Part shown: piece after piece, positions 51,095 to 59,504 of the stretch
Layout: each line of letters opens with the position of its first letter
Numbering within the stretch: position 1 is the first letter of the stretch
Assembly: GCF_012027305.1 (NCBI RefSeq)
Contig: NZ_SNUF01000003.1
Coordinates: 62,001-126,000 of the forward strand
Origin: Thermococcus sp. MAR1
GTDB taxonomy: Archaea; Methanobacteriota_B; Thermococci; Thermococcales; Thermococcaceae
DNA length: 64,000 nucleotides
Direction: 5' to 3'
Position numbers and translations under genes: made by a program
Notes under the pieces: model-generated
Database searches by the model: none
The model's input: the letters and a program-made list of their open reading frames with translations, nothing else
What the model was told of the DNA's origin: nothing

Positions 51095-51891
51095 CTTCTC
51101 CACATCCTCCAGATTAGATTGGCCCCGTCGGTCGATTCCATAAGCCCCTCGTAGGTTAAGTCTGTGATGAACCGGATTAAGGCTTTTTTGTCGTACACTA
51201 CTGGCCTCTCAAAGCCGAAGAGGTACTTCAGCTCGAAGAAGCCTATGTGAAGTAACCTGAAGGGGTTGAGGAGATAAATCCCCCCTTCGGACTTAAGGCC
51301 GAAGGAAAAATCTGCCAGAACCAGCTTTGCTCCCCTTTCCTCCGCGAGGGCGACCAGTTTCCTCTCGTCCGGAAAGAAAACCTCCTCCGGCCCGGCCTCT
51401 ATCGGCTCGTACTTCAGCCTTGGGAAGGAATATCTTATTCCAACGGCATCGTAGGGAAGCTTCAGCTGCTCGGCAAAGCCGAGCAGGGCTTTCGCGCTGA
51501 AGCTCAGGAAGACGAGCGTTTTGAAGTCTCCCATGACTTCCGGCCACTTTCGTGGGGGAAACTTTTTCTCCGCCTCGATTATCGGGAGGAGAAACTCAAG
51601 CTCCGTCCCCTTAACCAGCCTCCCGGCTTCCTCAAGCTTCCTTCGCTTTATCTCGAGGTCGAGGTTAGAATAAACCGTAACCTGTCTGACTCCAAGCCTC
51701 TCGCGGAGCTTCCCGATGACGAAGCTGTTGCCTATGACGACGCTCTTGTCCGTCCTGTCGTGGGCGATTATGAAGAGTTTGTCGCCTTCTGGGTCGTAGC
51801 GAACCTCGTCTATCCTGAATGGGCTCTCAGGAAAGCCGTTCCCGCGCCTTATCTCCCTGACAAGCTCTGATATCTCTCCGACCGTGAACAT
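51091..51891 (-). CDS. Uncharacterised archaeal protein
   Basis: A 266-residue soluble protein of mixed alpha/beta character, with no family recognised. Notable segments are VRYDPEGDKLFIIAHDRTDK, KTLVFLSFSAKALLGFAEQL and ERGAKLVLADFSFGLKSEGG; the pattern of central strands suggests an enzyme fold, but no catalytic motif is clear. Its stop overlaps the start of the kinase-like gene, so the two probably work together. It diverges from the ECF transporter gene. Confidence 0.7.
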   Translation of the reverse strand: MFTVGEISELVREIRRGNGFPESPFRIDEVRYDPEGDKLFIIAHDRTDKSVVIGNSFVIGKLRERLGVRQVTVYSNLDLEIKRRKLEEAGRLVKGTELEFLLPIIEAEKKFPPRKWPEVMGDFKTLVFLSFSAKALLGFAEQLKLPYDAVGIRYSFPRLKYEPIEAGPEEVFFPDERKLVALAEERGAKLVLADFSFGLKSEGGIYLLNPFRLLHIGFFELKYLFGFERPVVYDKKALIRFITDLTYEGLMESTDGANLIWRMWRR

Positions 51892-51943
51892 GGTTCTTCC
51901 CTTCTACCTCAAGGAGCGGACTTTTAAGGTTCTCGGCTGGGAA

Positions 51944-51987
51944 TTTGTTCCAAAATACGAACAAAAATTTATAAAATATGGAACAAA
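51944..51987 (+). promoter_or_regulatory. Inverted repeats flanking the TATA box of the ECF S-component gene
   Basis: TTTGTTCCA (51944-51952) is perfectly inverted as TGGAACAAA (51979-51987). Between them lies a likely TATA (AATTTATAAAAT, about 51967-51977). A closer pair, TTTGTTC N8 GAACAAA (51944-51965), forms a compact 22-base palindrome just upstream of the TATA. This looks like a repressor operator for the uptake gene; the regulator is not identified. Confidence 0.65.
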
Positions 51988-51999
51988 CTCCCTCCGGTG

Positions 52000-52596
52000 A
52001 TGTGGGTGAGGATGAGTTCGAGGGAGATAGCTCTAATCGGTATGATGCTCGGCCTTTCACTGCTCTTTGATGTCATGCCTATTGAGATGCCCACCGTTTG
52101 GGGTATGAAGATAGACCTTGTTGCGGTTCCGATTGTAATGGTCTACTTGCTCACCGGATTCGCCGGGGGATTAACCGCGGTTATACTCCTGTTTGCCGGT
52201 CTCAGCGTGGTATCATCGGCAAGCTGGCTCGGGGCCATGATGAAGTCCCTCGCCACCCTCTCGGTCATCGTGGGCTTTGAAGCGGCCCGGAAACTCACGC
52301 GCTTTGACCTTGGCAATGGGGCGAGGCAGAGGTTCCTCCTGTTTGCGGTGGTTGCCTATCTCGCCGGGATAGCGATAAGGATACCCCTCATGCTGGCCCT
52401 AAACTACTACGTTGCCCTTGAGATATGGCTTGGCCTTCCAAGGGAGCAGGTGATTCAGGCCGTCGAGAGCTGGACTGGTGTTCCTTTCTGGGTTGCAATA
52501 GGCCTTCCGAACGCGATACAGAGTGCCATTGATGTTTTCGTGGGACTGGCTGCCACGATACCAGTGTTAAGGCGCGTTCCGCACCTGATGGAGTGA
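52000..52596 (+). CDS. ECF transporter S component, RibU-like
   Basis: A membrane protein of about 198 residues with six hydrophobic segments. MSSREIALIGMMLGLSLLF and WGMKIDLVAVPIVMVYLLTG resemble substrate-binding S components for riboflavin and related vitamins, where MKIDL... lies near the pocket. No ATPase or EcfT gene is nearby, so it must use a shared module. Possible starts are ATG 52000 (directly at the expected transcript start) and 52012. An operator-like palindrome overlaps the promoter, suggesting vitamin-dependent repression. The substrate is inferred, not shown. Confidence 0.78.
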   Translation: MWVRMSSREIALIGMMLGLSLLFDVMPIEMPTVWGMKIDLVAVPIVMVYLLTGFAGGLTAVILLFAGLSVVSSASWLGAMMKSLATLSVIVGFEAARKLTRFDLGNGARQRFLLFAVVAYLAGIAIRIPLMLALNYYVALEIWLGLPREQVIQAVESWTGVPFWVAIGLPNAIQSAIDVFVGLAATIPVLRRVPHLME

Positions 52597-52619
52597 AAGA
52601 CAAAAAATCAGAAACCGGC

Positions 52620-53075
52620 TCAGAGGTTCCCGAGTATCTCCTCCTCTTCCATCGTCCTCTCGCAGTAGTGGCAGCGCACCTTAAGGGGCTCCCTTGAGAC
52701 AACGTAGAACTTTGAGACAGTGTACTCGTGGTTGCTGACGCAGTTTGGGTTGGCACAGCGGAGGATTCCTGTTATCTCGCCCGGAACCTCTACCTTGAAC
52801 TTCTCGGCCACTTTGTAGTCCCGCACTATGTTGACGGTGGCGGTTGGCGCTATTAGTGCTATCTTGTTGACCTCCTCCTCGCTCAGGAACTTACCCTCAA
52901 TCTTGACGATGTCCTTCCTTCCGAGCTTCCCGCTGTGGACGTTCGAGGCGAGAAGCAGAACGCCGCCGTTCGGCCTGTTTAGGCGGAGTATCTCGATGAC
53001 CTTCAGCCCCTTCCCGGCCGGGATGTGGTCTATGACGGTTCCCTCTCTAATCGCGGTAACCTTGAGCTCGGCCAT
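52620..53075 (-). CDS. pyrI: Aspartate carbamoyltransferase regulatory subunit
   Basis: A 151-residue zinc-binding regulatory chain of aspartate transcarbamoylase. It binds nucleotide effectors and holds the catalytic trimers together. The N-terminal nucleotide-binding domain (GTVIDHIPAGKGLKVIEIL) is followed by the zinc domain with CANPNC and CHYC. The gene begins immediately after pyrB (ATG at 53075, pyrB stop at 53076), as in other Thermococcales. Confidence 0.96.
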   Translation of the reverse strand: MAELKVTAIREGTVIDHIPAGKGLKVIEILRLNRPNGGVLLLASNVHSGKLGRKDIVKIEGKFLSEEEVNKIALIAPTATVNIVRDYKVAEKFKVEVPGEITGILRCANPNCVSNHEYTVSKFYVVSREPLKVRCHYCERTMEEEEILGNL

Positions 53076-54110
<1,035 letters not shown>

Positions 54111-54129
54111 TTAGTTTTAGGGTGGTAGT

Positions 54130-55020
54130 ATGAGGACGCCCAGCGTTTACGTGGCCGAGGAGCTGATGCCGTTTCTGAGAGCCAAGATAGCCGAGAGGCT
54201 CTACCGAGAGGGCATGAAGCAGTCCCAGATAGCCGAGTACCTCGGCATAACCCAGGCGATGGTCAGCAAGTACCTCTCAGGCAGGTACAAGGTTCCTCCC
54301 GAGGATGTGGTCCAGAGGCTGGAGGATATTGCCAACGAGGTGTCCAAGTTCATTCTCTTCGGGGGACGCCGTGAGGATGCCGTCCTTCTCGTGGCGAGGA
54401 GACTCTTCGAACTTTTCCAGAGCGGCTTCCTGTGCAGGTTTTACGCTGAATATGCTGGAGTGGGCGAGGACTCGTGCAGGTCGCTCTTCTCTGTAACACA
54501 GGGAAGGAGGGAAATACTTGAGGTTCTGAACATGGCTCTCAGCGAACTGATCAAAAACGAGAGGTTCCCGGAGCTCATCCCAGAGGTCAGGAGCAACTTT
54601 GCGTACTCCCTCCCATCCCCGCGGAGCATCGAGGACGTTGCGGCGATTCCTGGGAGGATAACGGCCGTCAAGGGAAAGGCCTTTGCTCTGCCGCCGGAGT
54701 TCGGTGCCAGTGAGTTCATTGCCAGAATACTCCTCAGGCTCGCAGGTATCAGACCCGAGGTACGGAGCGTTCTCAACATCAGGTACGGCCGCGACATAGA
54801 ATCCGCCCTGACTGAGGCCGGGTTCAAGATTGGGAAGGTTAAAACCGGTGGACTGAGCGAAGAGGAGGCCGTGAGGGCTATAGCCGACGTCTTCAGGCAG
54901 GATGCCTACGACGCAGTCGTTGACGTGGGCGGCCTTGGGGTCGAACCGCTGGTCTATATATTCGGCGAGACGCCTTTCGACGTCGTTGAGAAGCTCAAAA
55001 GGCTGGTGGGGAGCCTTTGA
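54130..55020 (+). CDS. thiR: ThiR-type regulator: HTH plus ThiN domain
   Basis: A 296-residue protein with an N-terminal Xre-type helix-turn-helix (MKQSQIAEYLGITQAMVSKY, about residues 28-47) and a C-terminal ThiN domain (VLNIRYGRDIESALTEAGFK, then DAYDAVVDVGGLGVEPLVYI). In archaea ThiN fused to this kind of HTH senses thiamine phosphate and represses thiamine synthesis and uptake genes. This arrangement strongly matches that family. It overlaps the next gene, a VanZ-like protein, and the YjbQ gene follows, so a thiamine-related operon is likely. Confidence 0.88.
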   Translation: MRTPSVYVAEELMPFLRAKIAERLYREGMKQSQIAEYLGITQAMVSKYLSGRYKVPPEDVVQRLEDIANEVSKFILFGGRREDAVLLVARRLFELFQSGFLCRFYAEYAGVGEDSCRSLFSVTQGRREILEVLNMALSELIKNERFPELIPEVRSNFAYSLPSPRSIEDVAAIPGRITAVKGKAFALPPEFGASEFIARILLRLAGIRPEVRSVLNIRYGRDIESALTEAGFKIGKVKTGGLSEEEAVRAIADVFRQDAYDAVVDVGGLGVEPLVYIFGETPFDVVEKLKRLVGSL

Positions 55021-55343
55021 GGAGATTTCTCTTCCTCTACCTGCTCCTTCTTCTGTTTCTGAACCTGACGCCGAGGGTTCCGTCATCGCCCGTAGCCAAC
55101 GGGGATAAGCTGGCTCATCTATTTGAATTCGCGATCCTGGGCTTTCTCGGATGGCGTTTGTGGACCTACATGCTCCCGTTGCCGGTTCTCCTGGAGTTTC
55201 TTCAGCTCTTCGTTCCGGGGAGAACGTTCTCCTTCGCTGACATAGGCGCAAACCTAATAGGCTTCACCCTTGGACTCATTGCGGGGTGGTTGCATGAAGG
55301 TTCTCACGAGGGAACTGAGGTTTCAAACGAAGGGGGAGATTGA
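55017..55343 (+). CDS. VanZ-like membrane protein
   Basis: A 108-residue protein with three or four membrane segments. RFLFLYLLLLLFLNLTPR opens the VanZ-like pattern, GDKLAHLFEFAILGFLGW is the conserved K-x3-H-x3-F segment, and RTFSFADIGANLIGFTLGL is typical of the family. VanZ homologues have no proven function outside glycopeptide resistance. The start is a TTG overlapping the thiR stop (TTGA), and the end overlaps the yjbQ start by 50 bases. Confidence 0.8.
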   Translation: MRRFLFLYLLLLLFLNLTPRVPSSPVANGDKLAHLFEFAILGFLGWRLWTYMLPLPVLLEFLQLFVPGRTFSFADIGANLIGFTLGLIAGWLHEGSHEGTEVSNEGGD

Positions 55344-55707
55344 CCTTGTGGATATAACCCGTGAGGTGGAGAGAATCGTCGAGGAATCCGGAATCGAGAA
55401 CGGCCAGGTTCTGGTATTCGTTCCCGGAGCGACGGGCGCGATAGTCACGATAGAGCACGAGTCCGGCCTTCTTGAGGACTTCAAGCGGGCTTTGAAGGAG
55501 CTTATCCCAAAGGGCAAAGGCTACCTCCACGACAGGATAGACGACAACGCCCACAGCCACCTTCGTGCCACGCTCCTCGGCGCGAGCGAGTGCTTCCCCG
55601 TCGTTGACGGCAGGCTCATGCGCGGAACCTGGCAGCAGATTTTCTTCGTCGAGCTGGACGTGATACCGAGGCACAGGCGCGTTATAGTGCAGCTCATGGG
55701 AGAATAA
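55294..55707 (+). CDS. YjbQ/UPF0047 family protein (secondary thiamine-phosphate synthase)
   Basis: A 137-residue protein of the YjbQ/UPF0047 family, some bacterial members of which show weak thiamine-phosphate synthase activity. FVPGATGAIVTIEHESGL, DDNAHSHLRATLLGAS and GTWQQIFFVELDVIPRHRRV are the conserved segments, including a His-x-His-type metal site. The ATG at 55294 follows GGGGTGGT inside the VanZ gene. The clustering with thiR supports a role near thiamine metabolism. Confidence 0.88.
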   Translation: MKVLTRELRFQTKGEIDLVDITREVERIVEESGIENGQVLVFVPGATGAIVTIEHESGLLEDFKRALKELIPKGKGYLHDRIDDNAHSHLRATLLGASECFPVVDGRLMRGTWQQIFFVELDVIPRHRRVIVQLMGE

Positions 55708-56872
55708 TGTCGAGGAGGAAAAAGGGCACGTCCTCCTTTTCGAGCACGATAACGTTTTTTGGGTATCTCCTGTGGGCTTTCCCGGCCTTCACTTCAACTT
55801 TTAAGTCTCCAACTGTTGCATCGACTTCGTAGGAATTCCTGTAATAGTAAACTTTCCCGAACCTCCGGTATAGGTGCTCTTGGATGACCCATTCGTACAG
55901 CGCCTCCTCCCTAAGCTCTGCTCCGCTCCAAGTGGAGAAAAGCCTTGCCAAAAGCGGGTCGCGGAAGAAAAACTTCTTCTCCCGCTTGTAGAGCACCTGC
56001 TCTCCCTGCCTGAGGTACGCTATTCCGAGAATGTACAGCTCGACAAAGAACTCTATGTAATCCTGAACCACCTTGTAGGAGTAGCCCGAGGTCATCCCAG
56101 CCAACGCTCTGAAGCTCGTAGCTGAAGGGGCGCTCCTTATTATTGCTGAAAAAGTCTCTTTCGCTATCTCCAGACTCTTTCCGAAGCGAACGAGTTCTCC
56201 GATATATGCCCCGAGAAGGTCGTCCATTGGGAGGCCGTTTATTGCTCCCGGAAAGCCTCCTGTTTTTAGGTACTTCTCAAAGAGTTTCAGCGTCTTTTCT
56301 CCCTGAAGTCCTGGCCTTTTCAGACCCATCACTTCGACGTATTCCTTGAAAGAGAGCGGCATGACATCAATGGTATTTCCCTTCCCTCTTCTTCCGGGGA
56401 ACAGCTCTATGTCTCGCTTCACCTTTAGGGAGCTTGACCCAGTAACCGTGACAACGTCGTTCTCTAAGAGACCAGCATCAATGAGTGGCTTTAGGCCGCG
56501 CCACCATCCGTCAAGTGATGAGGCCTCGTCGAGGAAGATGTACCCCCTTCTGATTCTTTCCCTTTCCTTCAGCTCATGAAATTCTCTCAGCAGGGCTGAA
56601 AGCTCTCTATAGTCTGGGAGGATTTCAACGTTGATGTAGAGAACTGCCTCTGGAGGGTTCTTCTTGAGGAGATCCTGGATGAGGAGCTTTATACCCGTCG
56701 TCTTCCCAACCTGTCTCGGGCCGAGGACGAAGTTGAGCGAGAATGGCTCAAGTGAGAGCTTACCAATCCATTTTGGCCACCAGCGGATTCTCTGCTCTCT
56801 CCAGCGCCTCGCGTGGTAGTCCTCCTTTCCCTCCCACCAGGGGTTCATGTAAGTCAAATCCCCGAGCCTCAT
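55694..56872 (-). CDS. Archaeal AAA+ ATPase with DUF4143 domain, second copy
   Basis: A 392-residue ATPase with P-loop GPRQVGKT (residues 51-58), Walker B YIFLDEASSL and a sensor region VTVTGSSSLKVKRD. The C-terminal DUF4143 part ends in a PD-(D/E)XK-like core (YYRNSYEVDATVGDLKVEVK). Its layout parallels the ATPase at 13224-14534, though the sequences differ clearly. Its last 14 bases overlap the end of yjbQ. The promoter carries two palindromes flanking TTTATAAA. Confidence 0.85.
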   Translation of the reverse strand: MRLGDLTYMNPWWEGKEDYHARRWREQRIRWWPKWIGKLSLEPFSLNFVLGPRQVGKTTGIKLLIQDLLKKNPPEAVLYINVEILPDYRELSALLREFHELKERERIRRGYIFLDEASSLDGWWRGLKPLIDAGLLENDVVTVTGSSSLKVKRDIELFPGRRGKGNTIDVMPLSFKEYVEVMGLKRPGLQGEKTLKLFEKYLKTGGFPGAINGLPMDDLLGAYIGELVRFGKSLEIAKETFSAIIRSAPSATSFRALAGMTSGYSYKVVQDYIEFFVELYILGIAYLRQGEQVLYKREKKFFFRDPLLARLFSTWSGAELREEALYEWVIQEHLYRRFGKVYYYRNSYEVDATVGDLKVEVKAGKAHRRYPKNVIVLEKEDVPFFLLDIILP

Positions 56873-56881
56873 ACCAACACC

Positions 56882-56934
56882 TGAGAAGTTGTAGTTCTCA
56901 AAGATTTATAAAGGTTGAGAAGTGTGGGTTCTCA
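56882..56934 (-). promoter_or_regulatory. Two palindromes flanking the TATA box of the DUF4143 ATPase gene
   Basis: TGAGAA N7 TTCTCA occurs twice, at 56882-56900 and 56916-56934, with centres exactly 34 bases apart. TTTATAAA (56905-56912) lies between them and is the likely TATA for the gene starting at 56872. The first palindrome would cover the transcript start and the second the upstream BRE region. The boxes differ in sequence from those at 13104-13196 but share the spacing. Autoregulation is a possible explanation. Confidence 0.7.
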
Positions 56935-56952
56935 GGGTTTAAAAATGGAGGC

Positions 56953-57522
56953 CTAAATCTTGATCGCCACTTCTGCTTTGCCCTTGTTGAGCTGGAGCAG
57001 GAAGAGCTTTTTGCTGTAGTCTCTGTACCTAAGGTACGAGATTATCCAGAGGATGAAGCTGAGGAATGCGGCTATTGAGAATACGGCCGTTGAAATCGTC
57101 GTGAGCCAGTGCGGTGGAGCGTAGAACATCATAATCGAGTTAATAATACCAAGTAGAATCCAGTATGCAAGAAAGTTCACGAATAGTGCATAGGCCCTGT
57201 TCACGGCGAGCTCATGAGCTTTAATGAGCTTTTCTTCTTCAGACAGGTGGGAATAACCAGAACCGGAATAACATTTGGAGAGGATTTCGGCCGGATCCAT
57301 GCCTTCGATGAAGTCCCCTAACGACTCGATCAACCCTAGTACCATTAAACCCCCATATGCCACAGCGAGGCTTGCTATTGCAACTTTGGTACCACCGTAT
57401 ATATCCATCATCTCATTTCCATAAATACCCAGAGGAATGACTGCCCCAATAGCTGCAAAAAATATAAGAATCCCACTCTCCTCCAGATCAAATTTTGAAA
57501 TCTGGTTGCATAAGTTGCCCAT
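56953..57522 (-). CDS. Membrane protein of unknown function
   Basis: A 189-residue protein with about four hydrophobic segments (ILIFFAAIGAVIPLGIYG, VAIASLAVAYGGLMVLGLI, YALFVNFLAYWILLGIINSI, TAVFSIAAFLSFILWIISYL), short loops, and a basic end (LRYRDYSKKLFLLQLNKGKA). The ATG at 57522 (MGNLCNQISKFDLEE) follows the strong GGAGGGAGGAGGG; an upstream open frame to 57669 is ignored because it crosses the promoter region. No family is recognised. Confidence 0.68.
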   Translation of the reverse strand: MGNLCNQISKFDLEESGILIFFAAIGAVIPLGIYGNEMMDIYGGTKVAIASLAVAYGGLMVLGLIESLGDFIEGMDPAEILSKCYSGSGYSHLSEEEKLIKAHELAVNRAYALFVNFLAYWILLGIINSIMMFYAPPHWLTTISTAVFSIAAFLSFILWIISYLRYRDYSKKLFLLQLNKGKAEVAIKI

Positions 57523-57530
57523 TCCCTCCT

Positions 57531-57568
57531 CCCTCCGGGTATTTATAGATTTCCCTCCTCCCGGAGGG
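57531..57568. repeat. Inverted and direct repeats in the promoter of the membrane protein gene
   Basis: CCCTCCGGG (57531-57539) is inverted as CCCGGAGGG (57560-57568), enclosing a TATA-like TATTTATAGATT. In addition TTCCCTCCTCCC occurs twice, at 57522-57533 and 57551-57562. Together they form a compact element in front of the gene starting at 57522, possibly an operator. Confidence 0.45.
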
Positions 57569-57636
57569 TATAATACTGGAGGGCAAACGTAACTCGGTCG
57601 TGGCCGGGAGAAGAGGTGAAAAGGGGGTAATAACCC

Positions 57637-57678
57637 GCCCAAGTTCATCGGCTCCGCCTTCGGCGGCACTCCCCGGGC
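57637..57678. ncRNA. Candidate structured RNA element (GC-rich nested hairpin)
   Basis: CCGCC TTC GGCGG (57654-57666) forms a tight hairpin, and GCCC (57637-57640) can pair with GGGC (57675-57678) outside it. The stretch lies in the 177-base gap between two genes and is not coding in any frame with a plausible start. No box C/D signals (TGATGA...CTGA) are complete. It could be a small RNA or the untranslated region of the gene at 57522; the evidence is weak. Confidence 0.2.
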
Positions 57679-57699
57679 AGAGTGTGTTGGTCATCATGC

Positions 57700-57930
57700 C
57701 TAAAAGGCTTCCGGTTCCCTTTCGTAGCGATGCTCGCGCTTGATGACGAAGTAGTAAATCGCCGCGCCGATTGGCCCGAGGAGGAAGGCGACGGTTATCC
57801 AGATGACCTTTTCTGTGCCCGGCATTCTCTTCTGCCTGGTCACCGAGTCGAGGGTCACCCAGACGATTGAAAAGAGAGTGAGCAGGCTGTAGAGGAACAG
57901 AAGAACTCCCGTGTAGTCGGCGTTTGACAT
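57700..57930 (-). CDS. Small membrane protein, PLDc_N-like
   Basis: A 76-residue protein with two membrane helices (GVLLFLYSLLTLFSIVWVTL and VIWITVAFLLGPIGAAIYYF) joined by a basic loop (DSVTRQKRMPGTEK). This matches the small phospholipase D N-terminal-like (PLDc_N) domain found alone in many prokaryotes; no catalytic part follows. The ATG at 57930 comes after CCGGTGGTT. It lies 34 bases downstream of cpgS and may be co-transcribed. Confidence 0.75.
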   Translation of the reverse strand: MSNADYTGVLLFLYSLLTLFSIVWVTLDSVTRQKRMPGTEKVIWITVAFLLGPIGAAIYYFVIKREHRYEREPEAF

Positions 57931-57964
57931 GAAAACCACCGGAAGAAGATGGAAAAGAGAAAAC

Positions 57965-59314
57965 TCACTCCTTCTTGAGCTTCTCGCACTTCTCGACGAA
58001 CTCCTTGAGCACATCTTTGAGCTTCGGCTCGCCGATCTCCTCAAGCTCGTAGCGGACGCGAACGGCCGGCTTGTTGAGCTTCATGACTCTCCTAAGGTCG
58101 ATTGGGGTGCCCATGATGACGACGTCAGCGTCAGCCCTGTTGATGGTCTCCTCAAGCTCCTTGATCTGTTTGGCGCCGTAACCCATGGCCGGCAGGATAA
58201 CGTCGAGGTGGCTGTACTTCTTATAGGTGTCAATTATTGAGCCAACGGCGTAGGGCCTCGGGTCGACTATTTCCTTAGCCCCGTACTTTTTGGCGGCGAT
58301 GTAGCCTGCACCGTACTTCATGCCTCCGTGGGTGAGGGTCGGGCCGTCCTCAACCACCAAAACGCGCTTGCCCTTGATGAGCTCCGGCTTGTCGACGTAG
58401 AGCGGTGAGGCACCGTCGATGACGATGGCGTTCGGGTTGACCTTCTCGATGCTCTCACGGACCTTCTGGATGTCGTCCCTGTTGGCGGTGTCGATCTTGT
58501 TGATGATGATAACGTCAGCGGCGCGGAAGTTGGTCTCACCTGGGTGGTACTTGAGTTCGTGGCCGGGCCTGTGCGGGTCGGTAACGACTATCCAGAGGTC
58601 CGGCTCGTAGAACGGGAAGTCGTTGTTTCCGCCGTCCCAGAGAATTATGTCTGCCTCCTTCTCGGCCTCGCGGAGGATCTTCTCGTAGTCAACGCCGGCA
58701 TAGACGACCATGCCCCTGTCGATGTAGGGCTCGTACTCTTCCCTCTCCTCGATGGTGCACTCGTACCTGTCGAGGTCCTCGTAGCTGGCGAAGCGTTGGA
58801 CGATTTGCTTTCTGAGGTCGCCGTAGGGCATCGGGTGCCTTATCGCGACGACCTTGTAGCCCATCTCCTGGAGGATCTGGGCGACCTTCCTGCTGGTCTG
58901 GCTCTTTCCACAGCCAGTTCTGACGGCGGTAACTGCTATGACCGGCTTGGTGCTCTTGAGCATGGTGCTCTTCGGGCCGAGGAGCCAGAAGTCGGCGCCA
59001 GCTGAGTGAGCGCGAGAGGCCAGGTGCATGACGTGCTCGTGGGAGACATCGGAGTAGGCGAAAACGACGACATCGATGTTGTGTTCCTTGATTATCTTCT
59101 CAAGATCGTCCTCGCTCCATATCGGAATTCCGTTCGGGTAGAGCTCGCCGGCAAGCTCGGGCGGGTAGATCCTTCCCTCGATGTCAGGAATCTGAGTGGC
59201 GGTGAAAGCTACCACCTCGTACTCAGGGTTGTCCCTGAAGAACGTGTTGAAGTTGTGGAAGTCCCTACCTGCGGCACCCAAAATGAGAACCCTCTTTCTC
59301 TTCTTTTCGGCCAT
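57965..59314 (-). CDS. cpgS: Cyclic 2,3-diphosphoglycerate synthetase homologue
   Basis: A 449-residue P-loop protein of the cyclic 2,3-diphosphoglycerate synthetase family, which makes the thermoprotective solute cDPG from 2,3-diphosphoglycerate in some methanogens. The N-terminal Rossmann-like part is KRVLILGAAGRDFHNFN, and the P-loop RTGCGKSQTSRK is at about 132-143. LWDGGNNDFPFYEPD and IINKIDTANRDD are GTPase-like motifs. Thermococcales homologues are not proven to make cDPG. The ATG at 59314 follows GAGGTGGTCATC. A likely TATA (CGTTATAAATGCC on the minus strand) lies at about 59366-59378. Confidence 0.85.
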   Translation of the reverse strand: MAEKKRKRVLILGAAGRDFHNFNTFFRDNPEYEVVAFTATQIPDIEGRIYPPELAGELYPNGIPIWSEDDLEKIIKEHNIDVVVFAYSDVSHEHVMHLASRAHSAGADFWLLGPKSTMLKSTKPVIAVTAVRTGCGKSQTSRKVAQILQEMGYKVVAIRHPMPYGDLRKQIVQRFASYEDLDRYECTIEEREEYEPYIDRGMVVYAGVDYEKILREAEKEADIILWDGGNNDFPFYEPDLWIVVTDPHRPGHELKYHPGETNFRAADVIIINKIDTANRDDIQKVRESIEKVNPNAIVIDGASPLYVDKPELIKGKRVLVVEDGPTLTHGGMKYGAGYIAAKKYGAKEIVDPRPYAVGSIIDTYKKYSHLDVILPAMGYGAKQIKELEETINRADADVVIMGTPIDLRRVMKLNKPAVRVRYELEEIGEPKLKDVLKEFVEKCEKLKKE

Positions 59315-59403
59315 GATGACCACCTCAAAAGTTTTTAATCTGGCACTGGTGTATCGTTTTTGGCATTTATAACGGTTTTTGTTTAATGGTGCAAGCTTCT
59401 GGC

Positions 59404-59466
59404 GGGGATTATTCGGTGGAGACTTAAGTGAACTGAAAAACATTCAAGCGCCGCTGGATAATCCCC
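59404..59466. repeat. Imperfect long hairpin between cpgS and ybaK
   Basis: GGGGATTAT (59404-59412) is perfectly inverted as ATAATCCCC (59458-59466), with a 45-base loop that contains the palindrome ACTTAAGT. A shorter hairpin AATAACC N6 GGTTATT (59490-59509) lies next to it, at the end of the ybaK-like gene. The 190-base gap has no coding frame with support. It may be a structured RNA end or a remnant of a small mobile element. Confidence 0.4.
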
Positions 59467-59504
59467 GTTTGAAGTTTACCTGTCGAGTTAATAACCTGAT
59501 CGGG

